This document shows, piece by piece, positions 15,643 to 23,907 of a stretch of 64,000 nt of DNA. The stretch is from the NCBI RefSeq assembly GCF_039542905.1, contig NZ_BAABIS010000001.1:7564001-7628000 (forward strand), written 5' to 3'. The notes beneath the pieces are model-generated. The model did no database searches, was not told the origin of the DNA, and saw nothing but the letters and a program-made list of their open reading frames with translations. Numbering within the stretch: the first letter of the stretch is position 1; every line of letters starts with the position of its first letter. Both the position numbers and the translations under genes were made by a program. Source of the stretch: Kitasatospora terrestris (GTDB lineage: Bacteria; Actinomycetota; Actinomycetes; Streptomycetales; Streptomycetaceae).

Positions 15643-18099
15643 TCAGCAGCTGGTGCCCAGGTCGGCGCGCAGCGCCTGCGCGGCCGTGCGGTGCCCTTCG
15701 GCGGCGGCCGGGTCGGTGCCGGCGAGCAGCGCGGCGAGCCCCTCGTGCGCCTGCGCCTCCTCGTACCGGCGGCCGAGCCTGGGGGCGAGGTCCAGGGCCT
15801 GCCGGTGCAGGCGCAGCGCCTCCTCGGTGAGGCCGGCGAGGCGGCAGGTCTCGGCGTAGCCGTTGAGGAAGCGGAGCTTCCAGTGCTCCTCGAAGAGCTC
15901 GTCGAGCAGGGCGAAGGCCTCGCGGTGGTGGGCGAGCGCCTCCTCGTGGCGGCCGGCCTGGCGGTGGGCGACGCCGAGGCAGTTGAGGCACCAGGCCTGG
16001 TTGTTCAGGTGGCCGTCGGCGCGGGCGAGTTCGAGCGCGTGCTCCAGGTGGGCGACGGCCTCCTCGGGGTGCTCCTCGGCGGTGGCGACGCCGAGGGTGA
16101 TCCGGGCGGTGAGGGTGGGCGGCCAGGCGGGGTCCTGGTGCGGTACGGCGAGGACCTCGCGGGCGAGTCCGGCCGCCTCCTCGCGGTGGCCGAGCTGGAG
16201 CAGCGCCCAGGCCTGGGCGGCGGAGGCGTGGGCCGCGCCGCTGGGGCAGTCGGAGCGCTCGTACAGCCGGCCGGCCTCCCGGAAGAGTTCCAGCGGTTCG
16301 GTGGTGCCGCCGCGGTCCCAGCTCAGGTAGCCGCGCCGCATGGTGAGTTCGGCGGCCGGGCGGAGGTCGCCGGCGGCGGACATGGGTGCGGCGGCGGCCG
16401 CGTACTCGGCGTCGGCCTCGGCGAGCCGGCCCGCGTTCCAGCGGGCGAAGCCGAGGTCGCTGCGGGCCTCGGCCAGCTGCAGCGGGTCGCCGAGGCGCTC
16501 GGCGGCGGCGACGGAGCGTTCGAACAGCACGTTGAGGTGGGTGGTGCCGCAGCGCCGGGCGAAGTACGAGCGCAGGTAGCGGGGGAGTTCGAGGACGTGG
16601 GTGTCGGCGCCGACCGCGGAGGCGGCCTCGAAGGCGCCGATCAGGTTCTCGTACTCGCCGGCCAGCCAGGCGAAGGCGGCGTTCTTGTCGGCGAAGCGCG
16701 GGAGTTCGGCGGGCGCCGGGCCGGCCGTGGGCGCCCGGCCGGGGACCAGGAAGGGCATCGCGGCGTCGGCGGCGGCGGCCGCGTGGACGTAGTAGTCGAG
16801 CAGCCGGCCGAGGGCGCGCTGCTGTTCGGCGGGGGAGTCCTGTTCGGCGCCGGCCCGGCGGGCGTGCTGCTGGACCAGGTCGTGCAGCCGGTAGCGCCCG
16901 GCGGTCGGCTGCTGGACGAGGTGCGCGTCGAGCAGGTCCTCCAGGATCGCCCGGGTGGTGCGCAGCGGCAGGTCGGCGAGCGCGGCGGCCAGGTACTCGT
17001 CGAAGGTCCCGCCCGGCAGCAGCCCGAGCAGGCGGAACAGCCGGGCCTGGGCGCGGTCCAACTGCCGTACCGACATGGCGAAGGCGGTGTCGAACTCGGT
17101 GGCGCCCTCGGCCAGGCGCTCGACCAGGATGCCGACCGTCCAGCCCGGGCGGTGGCGCAGCCGGGCGGCGGCCAGGCGCAGGGCGAGCGGCAGCCGGCCG
17201 CACAGGCGCAGGACCTCGGCGGCGTGCTCGGGTTCGCGGGCGAGCCGGCCGTCCGGGCCGGCGGGGTCGCCACTGGCGCGGGCGAGCAGTTCGGCGCTCT
17301 CCTCGGCGGTCAGCACGTCGAGCGAGACCGGGGGCACCTCGTCCAGGCCGAGCAGCCGGTTGCGGCTGGTGACCAGGACGACGGACGGTCCGGCGCCGGG
17401 CAGCAGCGGGCGGACCTGGGCGGCGTCGACGGCGTTGTCCAGCAGCACGACGGCCTTGCGGCCGGCGAGTTCGGAGCGGAAGCAGGCGGAGAGCTCCTCG
17501 AGGCTGTCCTGCGGCACCTTCTCGGACGGGACGTCGAGCGCGCCGAGCAGCATCCGCAGTGCGGAGCCGGGGTCCATCGGGTCGCGGCCCTCGGTGAAGC
17601 CGTGCAGGTCGACGTAGAGCTGGGCGTCCGGGTACTCGGCGGCGAGCCGGTGCGCGGCGTGCACGGCGAGCGAGGTCTTGCCGACGCCCGCCATGCCGTC
17701 CAGCGCCACCGCGCCGTGGCTGCCCAGCGCCGCGAGGACGGCGTCGAGCTGGGCGCCGCGGCCGGTGAAGTCCGGCAGGTCGCGGGGCAGGTCGTTGCGC
17801 GGCCGGGGCCGGCCCTGGCGGCTGGCCTTGGGCGGCGCGGGCAGCGGGTTGGCGGTCCGCTCCCACAGCGGGCGCAGCGGACGGGGGTCGCGGGCGACCA
17901 GGCGGCAGAGCGCCACCACGGCGGGCCACGGCGGGACGGTCTGCCCGCCGAGGTAGCGGGAGAGCGAGGAGGAGCTGAGCCCGGTGTCCCGGGCGAGGGC
18001 GCGCACGCCCCGGCCGGAGAGCTCCTGGAGCAGTCGCAGCCGCCCGGCGAGTTCCTCCGCGGGATCCGCGATCCCGTCCTGCTGTGCCGTCCCGGTCAT
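15643..18099 (-). CDS. XRE/NB-ARC/TPR transcriptional regulator (AfsR-like without SARP domain)
   Basis: 818 residues from the ATG at 18099. An N-terminal Cro/XRE helix-turn-helix (about 25-75: RALARDTGLSSSSLSRYLGGQTVPPW) is followed by an NB-ARC ATPase (about 115-420). The ATPase has the P-loop DGMAGVGKTSLAVH, Walker B VVLLDNAVD and sensor LVTSRNRL. A winged-helix region comes next, then about eight TPR units to the C-terminus. Such STAND ATPases are nucleotide-switched regulators of development or secondary metabolism. Adjacent genes do not reveal a target. The codon-phase composition supports this frame over a second long minus-strand frame through the same region. Confidence 0.9.
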   Translation of the reverse strand: MTGTAQQDGIADPAEELAGRLRLLQELSGRGVRALARDTGLSSSSLSRYLGGQTVPPWPAVVALCRLVARDPRPLRPLWERTANPLPAPPKASRQGRPRPRNDLPRDLPDFTGRGAQLDAVLAALGSHGAVALDGMAGVGKTSLAVHAAHRLAAEYPDAQLYVDLHGFTEGRDPMDPGSALRMLLGALDVPSEKVPQDSLEELSACFRSELAGRKAVVLLDNAVDAAQVRPLLPGAGPSVVLVTSRNRLLGLDEVPPVSLDVLTAEESAELLARASGDPAGPDGRLAREPEHAAEVLRLCGRLPLALRLAAARLRHRPGWTVGILVERLAEGATEFDTAFAMSVRQLDRAQARLFRLLGLLPGGTFDEYLAAALADLPLRTTRAILEDLLDAHLVQQPTAGRYRLHDLVQQHARRAGAEQDSPAEQQRALGRLLDYYVHAAAAADAAMPFLVPGRAPTAGPAPAELPRFADKNAAFAWLAGEYENLIGAFEAASAVGADTHVLELPRYLRSYFARRCGTTHLNVLFERSVAAAERLGDPLQLAEARSDLGFARWNAGRLAEADAEYAAAAAPMSAAGDLRPAAELTMRRGYLSWDRGGTTEPLELFREAGRLYERSDCPSGAAHASAAQAWALLQLGHREEAAGLAREVLAVPHQDPAWPPTLTARITLGVATAEEHPEEAVAHLEHALELARADGHLNNQAWCLNCLGVAHRQAGRHEEALAHHREAFALLDELFEEHWKLRFLNGYAETCRLAGLTEEALRLHRQALDLAPRLGRRYEEAQAHEGLAALLAGTDPAAAEGHRTAAQALRADLGTSC

Positions 18100-18275
18100 T
18101 GCACGCCCCCGTGTCCCGCCCCGACAGAAATCGTCCCGGCCGGATCCGTGCTGGTCGCGGCCGCATCGACTGTCCCACAGTGTCCCACGGCCGTGGTCCG
18201 GCACGGCGGCCTCGGCTGTGATGGTGTCACGCCCCGGGGGAACGGGGCACCGACCACCACGAGGGAGTCACCGTG

Positions 18276-18731
18276 ATGCAGTCCCGCATGAAGAACCCCG
18301 CCGCCGTCCTGCCCGGCGCGATGCAGTCGATCCAGGGCCTCCTGAAGGCGACGGAGGCCGGCGGTGTCGAGGGCGACGTCCTGGAGCTGGTGCACCTGCG
18401 GGTCAGCCAGATCAACGGCTGCAGCGCCTGCGTCGACGGCGGGGTGAAGACCTCCCGCAAGGCGGGGGTGAGCGAGGACAAGCTGGCGACCGTCGCCGCC
18501 TGGCGGGAGGCCCCGTACTTCTCCGACGAGGAGCGCGCCGCGCTGGCCCTCGCCGAGGCGGCCACCCGGCTGGCCGACCGCCCGGACGCGGTCGACGACG
18601 GGATCTGGGACACCGCCGCCACCTACTTCGACGAGAAGCAGCTCGCCTCGATCGTCCTGATGGTGGGCGTCACCAACCTGTTCAACCGGCTCAACGCCAC
18701 CACCCGCCAGATCGCCGGCGCCTGGGGCTGA
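18276..18731 (+). CDS. Carboxymuconolactone decarboxylase/AhpD-like protein
   Basis: 151 residues from the ATG at 18276 (a GTG at 18273 is also possible); GAGGGAG lies upstream. The CMD fold motif QINGCSACVDGGVK contains the CxxC pair, followed by KLATVAAWREAPYFSDEERAALALAEAAT. AhpD-type members use the CxxC plus a downstream His for thiol-disulfide chemistry, but the residue at the usual His position is Gly here. It could be a peroxidase-related oxidoreductase or a structural variant. The NB-ARC regulator is divergent from it. Confidence 0.85.
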   Translation: MQSRMKNPAAVLPGAMQSIQGLLKATEAGGVEGDVLELVHLRVSQINGCSACVDGGVKTSRKAGVSEDKLATVAAWREAPYFSDEERAALALAEAATRLADRPDAVDDGIWDTAATYFDEKQLASIVLMVGVTNLFNRLNATTRQIAGAWG

Positions 18732-18831
18732 TCCGCGCCGCGCCGAACACCCGTCAGTTCCGAAGAGGCCGCCCGCGCGGCCGTCCGCTGTGAAGATGTC
18801 AGAGCACGTCCACCCCGAAGGGAACCCCACC

Positions 18832-19287
18832 ATGGCTGCCACCTCCGACTCCGCGTCCTACGACGGTTTCACCAAGGAAGAGCGCGACGCGATGAAGGAG
18901 CACGCGAGGGAGCTGAAGGCCGCCTCGCGCCGCGCCGGCAAGGCCGAGAAGGCCGCCGAGGAGGAGGCGGCCGTGGTCGCCAAGATCGCCGAGATGGCGC
19001 CCGAGGACCGGGTGATGGCCGAGCGCCTGCACGCCGTGGTCAAGGCCGCCGCGCCCCACCTGGCCCCGAAGCTCTGGTACGGCATGCCCGCGTACGCCAA
19101 GGACGGCAAGGTGCTGTGCTTCTTCCAGAGCGCGGAGAAGTTCAAGAGCCGGTACGCGACCTTCGGCTTCAACGACGTCGCCCGGCTCGACGACGGCGCG
19201 ATGTGGCCGGTGGCGTACGCGCTGACCGAGCTGTCCGAGCAGGACGAGGCCCGGATCGCCGAGCTGGTGAAGCGGGCGGCCGGCTGA
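18832..19287 (+). CDS. DUF1801/YdhG-like small protein
   Basis: 151 residues. The N-terminal half is a charged helical region rich in Lys/Glu/Ala (about 15-60), possibly coiled coil. The C-terminal half matches DUF1801: KLWYGMPAYAKDGKVLCFFQSAEKFKSRYATFGF. YdhG/Fra-type members have been linked to iron handling, but these residues do not prove it. A start at 18790 would add 14 residues; the ATG at 18832 has GAAGGGA upstream. Confidence 0.75.
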   Translation: MAATSDSASYDGFTKEERDAMKEHARELKAASRRAGKAEKAAEEEAAVVAKIAEMAPEDRVMAERLHAVVKAAAPHLAPKLWYGMPAYAKDGKVLCFFQSAEKFKSRYATFGFNDVARLDDGAMWPVAYALTELSEQDEARIAELVKRAAG

Positions 19288-19320
19288 CGGGCCGGTGCCG
19301 CACCCGGTCACACTCGGATC

Positions 19321-19950
19321 ATGGACTACGTGCGGCGCTCGCCCCTGGCCTTCGGCTACCTGTGCCTGCTGCTGGCCGGGCACGCCTGGGTGGTGTACGG
19401 GCCCTCGGCCGGCCTGCTCGACTACCTCGGCACCAACCTGGACAACCTCGGCGACCACCCGGTGCCCGCGCTGCTCGGCAGTGCCCTGTTCTTCGACGGG
19501 ACGCTCACCGACCTCGCCTCGACCGGGATCGTCGGGACGCTGATCACGCTCGGGCTGGGCGTGGGCTGCTTCCTCGCCTGGGCGGAGCGGCGCTGGGGCG
19601 CGGCCCGGGCGGCGGCGGTCTTCCTCGGCGGGCACCTCGCGGCGACGCTGCTCACCGCGGCGGTGATCGTGCTCGCGCTGCACCGGGGCTGGTACCCGCC
19701 GGAGGTGCGGCACGCCTCGGACTTCGGGATCAGCTACGGCGCGCAGACCGTGCTGGCGCTCGGTGTCCTGGCGGTGCCGCGGTGGGCGCGGCTCCCGTGG
19801 GCGCTGTTCGTCCTCGGCTGGCCGCTGGCCGGGGCCGAGTGGCCCGGCGGCCCGCTGCCCGACTTCACCGCGGTGGGCCACCTGCTCGCCGCCGGGCTCG
19901 GCTTCGCCCTGGCGGCGGTGCTGGGGCCGAGCCGCCCGCCGACCACCTGA
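19321..19950 (+). CDS. Rhomboid-like membrane protein
   Basis: 209 residues with about six hydrophobic segments. The layout matches actinobacterial rhomboid-like proteins: N-terminal SPLAFGYLCLLLAGHAWV, a soluble loop, then helices with GHLAATLL and AVGHLLAAGLGFAL. A Ser-His dyad of an active rhomboid protease is not clear (no GxSG), so it may be a pseudoprotease. The function is unknown. Confidence 0.65.
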   Translation: MDYVRRSPLAFGYLCLLLAGHAWVVYGPSAGLLDYLGTNLDNLGDHPVPALLGSALFFDGTLTDLASTGIVGTLITLGLGVGCFLAWAERRWGAARAAAVFLGGHLAATLLTAAVIVLALHRGWYPPEVRHASDFGISYGAQTVLALGVLAVPRWARLPWALFVLGWPLAGAEWPGGPLPDFTAVGHLLAAGLGFALAAVLGPSRPPTT

Positions 19951-19951
19951 T

Positions 19952-19983
19952 TCCGCCCCCTCCGGCAGTCCGGAGGGGGCGGA
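19952..19983. terminator. Bidirectional terminator between convergent genes
   Basis: A 14-bp inverted repeat (19952-19965 and 19970-19983) closes a CAGT tetraloop, in the gap between the rhomboid-like gene and the oppositely transcribed secreted hydrolase. Confidence 0.75.
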
Positions 19984-20014
19984 GGCGTTCGGCGGACAGC
20001 GCGTCAGGAGCCGG

Positions 20015-22363
20015 TCAGGAGGCGTCGACCGTGACGGTGGCGCCGGGGGCGACGGTGACGGTGGCACAGCTGTAGACGGTGCCGTCGACGGTCCGGGTGG
20101 TGGCCGCCCGGGCGACCCCGTTGACGGTGACGGTGGCCCGGGTGCCGGGGAAGCGCGCCTCCCAGGTGTAGGCGTCGGCGCCGGTGGTGTTGGTGAGGGT
20201 GGACCTGGTCGCGCCGTCGTGGCGCAGCGTGAAGGTGTTGTGCCCGATCGCCAGGTCGCTGATCTGCAGCCAGCCGGTGCCGGTGGGCAGGTGCGGGGCG
20301 GTGGCCAGGGAGCGGGCCGGGGCGTTCGGGGCGACGCCCATCAGTCCTTCGACGGTCTGGCCGACCAGGGTGAAGGAGACCTCGGGGTAGTCGCCGTTGG
20401 GGCCCTGCTGGGCGACGGTGTGCTGGTCGTCGCGCCGGTCGTAGACGTACTGCATCCACTTCCAGGCGGTGTCGTTGCGGTTGTGGGCGAAGAAGGTGTC
20501 GGGCAGGTAGGTGTACGCCTCGATGTTGGCGGGCCGGTCGGCGCCGGCGGCCTGCTGGTCGACGTAGTCGAGGTAGGCGTCGTTGCGGGGGCCGGGGTCG
20601 ATGATCCGCTTCATCGGCATGAACCAGCTGTTCTCCTTGCCCCAGCCGGTGACGGGGGTGCCGCTGGTGGAGTAGCCGCGGACCATGGCCGCGCCGGAGC
20701 CGGTGCCGCTCCAGGTGGTGTTGAAGTAGGTCTTTAGGTCGGCGGCCTTCTGCGCGTACTGGGCGGACAGCGTGCTGTCGCCCTTGCCGGCGGCGAGGTC
20801 GGCCATGGCGAGGAACGCCTGGTACTGGGCGCCGATCGAGTCGCCGGCCTCGGCGAAGTGCTCGCCGCCGCTCTCGTCGTAGCTGGCGGCGCCGGAGAAG
20901 ATGCCGTTCCCGGTGCCCTCGGCGACGCCGTTGGGCTTGGCGGAGTCGTGCAGCTCGACGAACTCCTTGGTGGCGTGCCGGTAGTAGTCCCACAGCGCGC
21001 GGTCCTCGACCCAGGCCGGGTCGCCGCTCCAGCGGTAGGCCTTGTCGGCCTGCTCGACCAGGTCGAAGGCCGCGGGCACCTCGCGGACGAAGTTGGTGGG
21101 GGAGTAGTAGTCGATGGACAGGTTGGTCCGGTCGTCGAAGTTCAGCGCCCACACGGGGTAGTACTGCTGCTCGGCGGTGGAGGTGGCGGCGAACGCGCCG
21201 AGCATGCTCAGGTTCTCGGTGCCGAGGCCGAGCGCGGCCGCGCCGGCGACCTGGTGGGAGGTGTCGCGGCTGTAGAAGGCGCTGCGGTGCGCGTAGCCCG
21301 CCCAGTAGGAGGCCTCGTAGGTGGCGCTGCCGGTGCCGGAGGTGTTGTTCTCGTCGACGTTGACCGGGCCGCTGGAGCCGGGGAGCTGGACCCAGCTGCC
21401 GGCCTTGCGCTTCGCCCAGTCGAACAGCGCGGCGATCCTGGGGTCGGAGGAGGTGACCTGCGGGTCGACGGCGGGCGCGGGGGAGACCATCACGTCGTCC
21501 ACGTTGATCCAGCCGGTGCCGGAGGTGACGGCGATCTCGACCTGGTCGCCGGGGTTCACACCGAACCGGCCGACGGTGTAGCGGGCGTAGCCGGACCGGG
21601 CGGGGAGGGCCACGCTGCCGGCCGTCGTCCCGTTGACGCGCACGGTGAACGCGCCGCCCGCGGCGCCGGTGGCGATCCAGGCGGAGACGCTGTAGGCGCC
21701 CGAGGTGCGGGCGGTGACGGTCTGCCAGACCTTCTTGCCGGCGCCGGCGTCGAGGTAGGCCAGCCGGGTGCCGGCGTGCGGGTTGTTGGTGGCGGTGCCG
21801 GTGCCGGTGGTGAAGTTCCAGCCGTTGGCGCCCTGCTCGAAGCCCGGGTTGACCGCGGCGGGCCCGGAGGCCGCCACGGAGACGTCGTCGGCGTTGATCC
21901 AGCCGGTGCCGGAGGTGAAGGCGATCTCCACCTGGTCGCCGCTGTGCACGGCGATCCCGGGGAGGGTGTACCGGGCGTACGCGGCGCGGGACGGCAGCGC
22001 GAGGCTGCCGGCGGCCGTGCCGTTGACGCGGACGGTGAACGCGCCGCCCGCGGCGCCGGTGGCGATCCACGCCGAGACGTCGTAGCTGCCGTCGCCGGTG
22101 GCGGTGACGGTCTGCCAGATCTTCTTGCCGGCGCCGGCGTCGAGGTAGGCCAGCCGGGTGCCGGCGTGCGGGTTGTTGGTGGCGGTGCCGGTGCCGGCGG
22201 TGAGGTTCCAGCCGGTGGCGCCCTGCTCGAAACCGGGGTTGGCCACGGCGAGGGCGCCGGGGGAGAGGGCGGCGGCGGGCGGCAGGGCGCCGAGCGGTGC
22301 GAGGGAGGCGGTCAGGCAGATCGCGGCGAGCAGGGCCGCACGCGTGGGGCGGAAGGGGCGCAT
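20015..22363 (-). CDS. Secreted glycoside hydrolase-like protein with two tandem carbohydrate-binding domains
   Basis: 782 residues from the ATG at 22363. A signal peptide (RPTRAALLAAICLTASLAPLGALPPAAA) is followed by two near-identical jelly-roll domains (about 38-165 and 168-295), each opening with NPGFEQGA. A large alpha-rich domain (about 300-690) looks like an (alpha/alpha)6-barrel glycosidase; conserved-looking segments include ASYWAGYAHRSAFYSRDTSHQ, GTENLSMLGAFA and NIEAYTYLPDTFFAHN. A beta-sandwich tail completes the protein. I cannot assign the GH family. It is divergent from a sugar ABC transporter and likely supplies the imported oligosaccharide. Confidence 0.8.
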   Translation of the reverse strand: MRPFRPTRAALLAAICLTASLAPLGALPPAAALSPGALAVANPGFEQGATGWNLTAGTGTATNNPHAGTRLAYLDAGAGKKIWQTVTATGDGSYDVSAWIATGAAGGAFTVRVNGTAAGSLALPSRAAYARYTLPGIAVHSGDQVEIAFTSGTGWINADDVSVAASGPAAVNPGFEQGANGWNFTTGTGTATNNPHAGTRLAYLDAGAGKKVWQTVTARTSGAYSVSAWIATGAAGGAFTVRVNGTTAGSVALPARSGYARYTVGRFGVNPGDQVEIAVTSGTGWINVDDVMVSPAPAVDPQVTSSDPRIAALFDWAKRKAGSWVQLPGSSGPVNVDENNTSGTGSATYEASYWAGYAHRSAFYSRDTSHQVAGAAALGLGTENLSMLGAFAATSTAEQQYYPVWALNFDDRTNLSIDYYSPTNFVREVPAAFDLVEQADKAYRWSGDPAWVEDRALWDYYRHATKEFVELHDSAKPNGVAEGTGNGIFSGAASYDESGGEHFAEAGDSIGAQYQAFLAMADLAAGKGDSTLSAQYAQKAADLKTYFNTTWSGTGSGAAMVRGYSTSGTPVTGWGKENSWFMPMKRIIDPGPRNDAYLDYVDQQAAGADRPANIEAYTYLPDTFFAHNRNDTAWKWMQYVYDRRDDQHTVAQQGPNGDYPEVSFTLVGQTVEGLMGVAPNAPARSLATAPHLPTGTGWLQISDLAIGHNTFTLRHDGATRSTLTNTTGADAYTWEARFPGTRATVTVNGVARAATTRTVDGTVYSCATVTVAPGATVTVDAS

Positions 22364-22387
22364 GGGGGCTCCGGGGGAGGTGGGGGT

Positions 22388-22515
22388 GGAGCCGGACGCT
22401 AGCACTCCGATTGGGAGGCGCTCAATAGACTTGCAAGCTTTCGATGACGGATCCGTCAGAAAACTTCCAATGACATCTTGCAAGCGGTGTGGCGCGATTG
22501 CTAGCGTCCTGCTCC
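22388..22515. promoter_or_regulatory. Divergent control region: mirrored -10 boxes, two CTTGCAAG sites and a central palindrome
   Basis: A 16-base inverted pair (GCTAGCGTCCTGCTCC on plus at 22500-22515 and its mirror at 22388-22403, 15 of 16 matching) carries the -10 hexamer TAGCGT for both directions. Its axis falls exactly on the perfect palindrome TGACGGATCCGTCA (22445-22458). CTTGCAAG, a LacI-type half-dyad core, occurs at 22430-22437 and 22477-22484. The second overlaps the plus-strand -35 (TTGCAA 22479-22484, 17-bp spacer). Repression by the LacI protein at 27479-28477 is likely. Confidence 0.7.
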
Positions 22516-22554
22516 GTCGGCACGTCGGCCGACCTGGAGCAAGGTGGTTCGATC

Positions 22555-23907
22555 ATGGACATCACGCGTAGAGGCGTTCTGAGAGCCGGTGGCGCGCTCG
22601 CGGCGGGCGCCGGGCTGTCGGGCCTGACGGCCTGCAGCGGCAGCGGGGCCGCGGGCGACAGCGGCTCGGGTGCGGCCGGGTCGGCGACCAAGGGCGAGAT
22701 CACCGTCTGGAGCTGGGCCGGCCCGGCCGCCGAGATGAAGGCGCTGGTCCCCGCGTTCAACGCGCAGTACCCGGACATCAAGGTGACCGTCCAGGACATC
22801 GGCAACCCGGCCATCTGGGACAAGATCACCACCGCCCTGGCGGCCGGCGGCAGCGGCCTCGCCGACGTGCTGCACATCGGCGTCGACTACCTCCCCGGCT
22901 ACGTGGAGAAGTTCCCGAACGGCCTGGCCGACCTCTCCAAGCTCGGCGCGAACCAGTACAAGGACGCCTTCGCCCAGGGCATGTGGGCCACCGTCGCCCC
23001 CAAGGGCGGCCGGGTGAACGCCCTGCCGTGGGAGGCCAACTCGGCGGGCTTCTACTACCGCGCCGACGTCTTCGAGCAGGCCGGCGTGGACGTCAAGGCG
23101 CTGGACACCTGGGACGACACCGTCGAGGCCGGCAAGGTCATCAAGGCGAAGACCGGCAAGTACCTGCTCGGCATCGACAAGCCCGCCTCCCAGCCGGACG
23201 CCGCGAACTTCTTCCAGATGCTGCTCCAGCTCCAGGGAGCCTTCTACTTCGACCTCGACGGCGGCATCACCCTGGACTCGCCCCAGGCCGTCCGCGCCAT
23301 GACCCTCATCAAGCAGCTCAACGACGCCGGCCTGGTCAGCGACCTCTCCGGCGGCTGGAACGCGCTGATCTCCTCCATCAAGGCCGGCACCAACGCGGTG
23401 GTGCCCTGGCCGACCTGGTTCGGCGGCATCATCGAGGAGACCGTCCCGCAGGAGAAGGGCAAGTGGGGCGTGCGCCTGCCCCCGACCGTCCGCCGCGGCG
23501 GCAGCAACGCCGCCACCGTCAACTCCACCCACCTGGCGATCGCCGGCAGCAGCAAGCAGCAGGCCGCCGCGTGGAAGTTCGTCGAGTTCGTGCTCACCCG
23601 CCCCGAGAACCAGGTGAAGATCTACAAGGAGAAGGGCATCGCCCCGGCGCTGATCAAGGCGTACGAGGACCCGGTCTTCCACGCCCCCTCGGAATTCTTC
23701 TCCGGCCAGAAGAAGGGCGAGATCTTCCTGAACGCCCTCGAGGCGCCGTCCCCCGCGTACAACTACAGCGCCGACTACGCCCGCGCGCTCAAGGTCGTCA
23801 CCGACGCGCAGACCAAGGTCCTGCTCAAGGGCGCCGACCCCGCCGAGGTCCTGAAGGCCGCCGCGGACCAGCTCGGCCAGCAGACGGGCCGCAAGGTCGT
23901 CCGATGA
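22555..23907 (+). CDS. ABC transporter sugar-binding lipoprotein (SBP family 1)
   Basis: 450 residues from the ATG at 22555. The N-terminus combines a twin-arginine-like motif (TRRGVLRAGG) with a lipobox ending LTAC, so the mature protein is probably a membrane-anchored lipoprotein. The family 1 solute-binding fold is recognisable from EITVWSWAGPAAEMKALVPAFN, DVLHIGVDYLPGY and the FVEFVLTRPENQVK segment. It delivers a sugar or oligosaccharide to the two permeases encoded immediately downstream. No ATPase is encoded here, so a shared MsiK-type ATPase is expected, as usual in streptomycetes. Confidence 0.93.
   Translation: MDITRRGVLRAGGALAAGAGLSGLTACSGSGAAGDSGSGAAGSATKGEITVWSWAGPAAEMKALVPAFNAQYPDIKVTVQDIGNPAIWDKITTALAAGGSGLADVLHIGVDYLPGYVEKFPNGLADLSKLGANQYKDAFAQGMWATVAPKGGRVNALPWEANSAGFYYRADVFEQAGVDVKALDTWDDTVEAGKVIKAKTGKYLLGIDKPASQPDAANFFQMLLQLQGAFYFDLDGGITLDSPQAVRAMTLIKQLNDAGLVSDLSGGWNALISSIKAGTNAVVPWPTWFGGIIEETVPQEKGKWGVRLPPTVRRGGSNAATVNSTHLAIAGSSKQQAAAWKFVEFVLTRPENQVKIYKEKGIAPALIKAYEDPVFHAPSEFFSGQKKGEIFLNALEAPSPAYNYSADYARALKVVTDAQTKVLLKGADPAEVLKAAADQLGQQTGRKVVR

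Noticed and set aside
15691..18276. An 861-codon plus-strand frame across the NB-ARC regulator
   Set aside because: The opposite strand has complete helix-turn-helix, P-loop and TPR motifs; this frame is Gly/Val/Glu repeats typical of a shadow.
22411..22425. TTGGGAGGCGCTCAA as a CebR-like operator
   Set aside because: It differs from the TGGGAGCGCTCCCA type by an extra base and several mismatches; the CTTGCAAG boxes and the central palindrome explain the region better.
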